Positions 5,534-5,663 of a stretch of DNA of 5,663 nt are shown here, piece after piece. The stretch is from CAKUFA01 sp963646285 (GTDB lineage Bacteria; Bacillota; Clostridia; Christensenellales; Aristaeellaceae). The notes below the pieces were generated by a model. The model was not told where the DNA came from. It made no database searches and saw nothing but the letters and a program-made list of their open reading frames with translations. The position numbers and the translations under genes are program-made. Location: NCBI GenBank assembly GCA_963646285.1, contig CAVIWF010000083.1:1-5663 (forward strand), read 5' to 3'. Numbering within the stretch: the stretch's first letter is position 1; every line of letters begins with the position of its first letter.

Positions 5534-5559
5534 CCCTTCGGATGAAGGGGTTTTGTTTT
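5534..5559 (+). terminator. Intrinsic terminator downstream of the tail genes
   Basis: CCCTTC (5534-5539), loop GGAT, GAAGGG (5544-5549), one G, then TTTTGTTTT. This is a compact stem followed by a U-rich run and is the only good rho-independent terminator in the window. It would end plus-strand transcription coming from the Tal-like gene. Confidence 0.65.
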
Positions 5560-5614
5560 GAAAGAAAAAAGAAATAAGCTGTTTCCACCTTCAAGGGACT
5601 CTAAAAGATGGGCT

Positions 5615-5652
5615 CCGAAGGGGTTAAAGGGGGCGATCGGAAAGCCCCCTTG
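5615..5652 (-). repeat. Dispersed palindromic repeat copy R4, inverted and degenerate
   Basis: AAGGGGGC (5627-5634) pairs with GCCCCCTT (5644-5651) around a 9-nt loop. Read on the minus strand it gives AAGGGGGCTTTCCGATCG then CCCCC...CCCCTTCGGAG, matching R3 with substitutions. It is therefore an inverted relative of R2 and R3. I see no gene in 5414-5663. Confidence 0.65.
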
Positions 5653-5663
5653 AGATGCTTTCG

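Noticed and set aside
5385..5594. Small minus-strand frame over the repeats (69 codons)
   Set aside because: It is made of the repeat sequence itself (GCRGRPQSPLQ-type translation) and is a spurious frame.

Overview
The window looks like part of a degraded or rearranged siphovirus-type prophage in a GC-rich Firmicute. Three things point there: the tail genes are of the Firmicutes phage kind, ribosome binding sites are strong AGGAGG/AAGGA types, and short 'CCCCTGCACCCCTTCGCAG' repeats resemble those I associate from memory with gut Oscillospirales such as Faecalibacterium/Subdoligranulum. I could not check that taxonomic guess.

Layout. Positions 1-190 hold non-coding repeat sequence: a strong hairpin at 23-56, then half of a repeat that recurs at the right end. 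This runs into the C-terminal remnant of a tail tape measure protein (191-742), followed with translational-coupling spacing by a distal-tail (Dit-like) protein (745-1512). The Tal-like baseplate or receptor-binding protein that usually comes next appears only at 3764-5413. Between them lies about 2.25 kb of accessory DNA, less GC-rich than the tail genes by eye.

The accessory segment is a tandem duplication of a two-gene convergent unit: a plus-strand SH3b plus peptidoglycan-binding protein facing a minus-strand secreted SH3b protein. In unit 1 the plus-strand gene survives only as its last ~90 bp (1521-1628), starting a few bases after the Dit stop, while its secreted SH3b gene is intact (1640-2383). 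Unit 2 is complete (2428-2934 plus; 2919-3689 minus). The two secreted proteins share a 315-bp stretch that I read as identical base for base, covering half the signal peptide and the whole SH3b domain, yet diverge in a short internal segment and at the C-terminus. That mosaic suggests gene conversion or selection for a diversified C-terminal domain.

After the Tal-like gene, 5414-5663 is filled by two direct copies and one degenerate inverted copy of a palindromic repeat, one of them followed by a good intrinsic terminator.

How the parts may work together: Dit and Tal would form the tail tip. The SH3b-PG-binding protein could anchor to the cell wall. The secreted SH3b proteins, on the opposite strand and so expressible apart from the late tail operon, look like 'moron'-type lysogenic conversion genes; a role at the cell surface, for example in superinfection exclusion or wall binding, is only a hypothesis.
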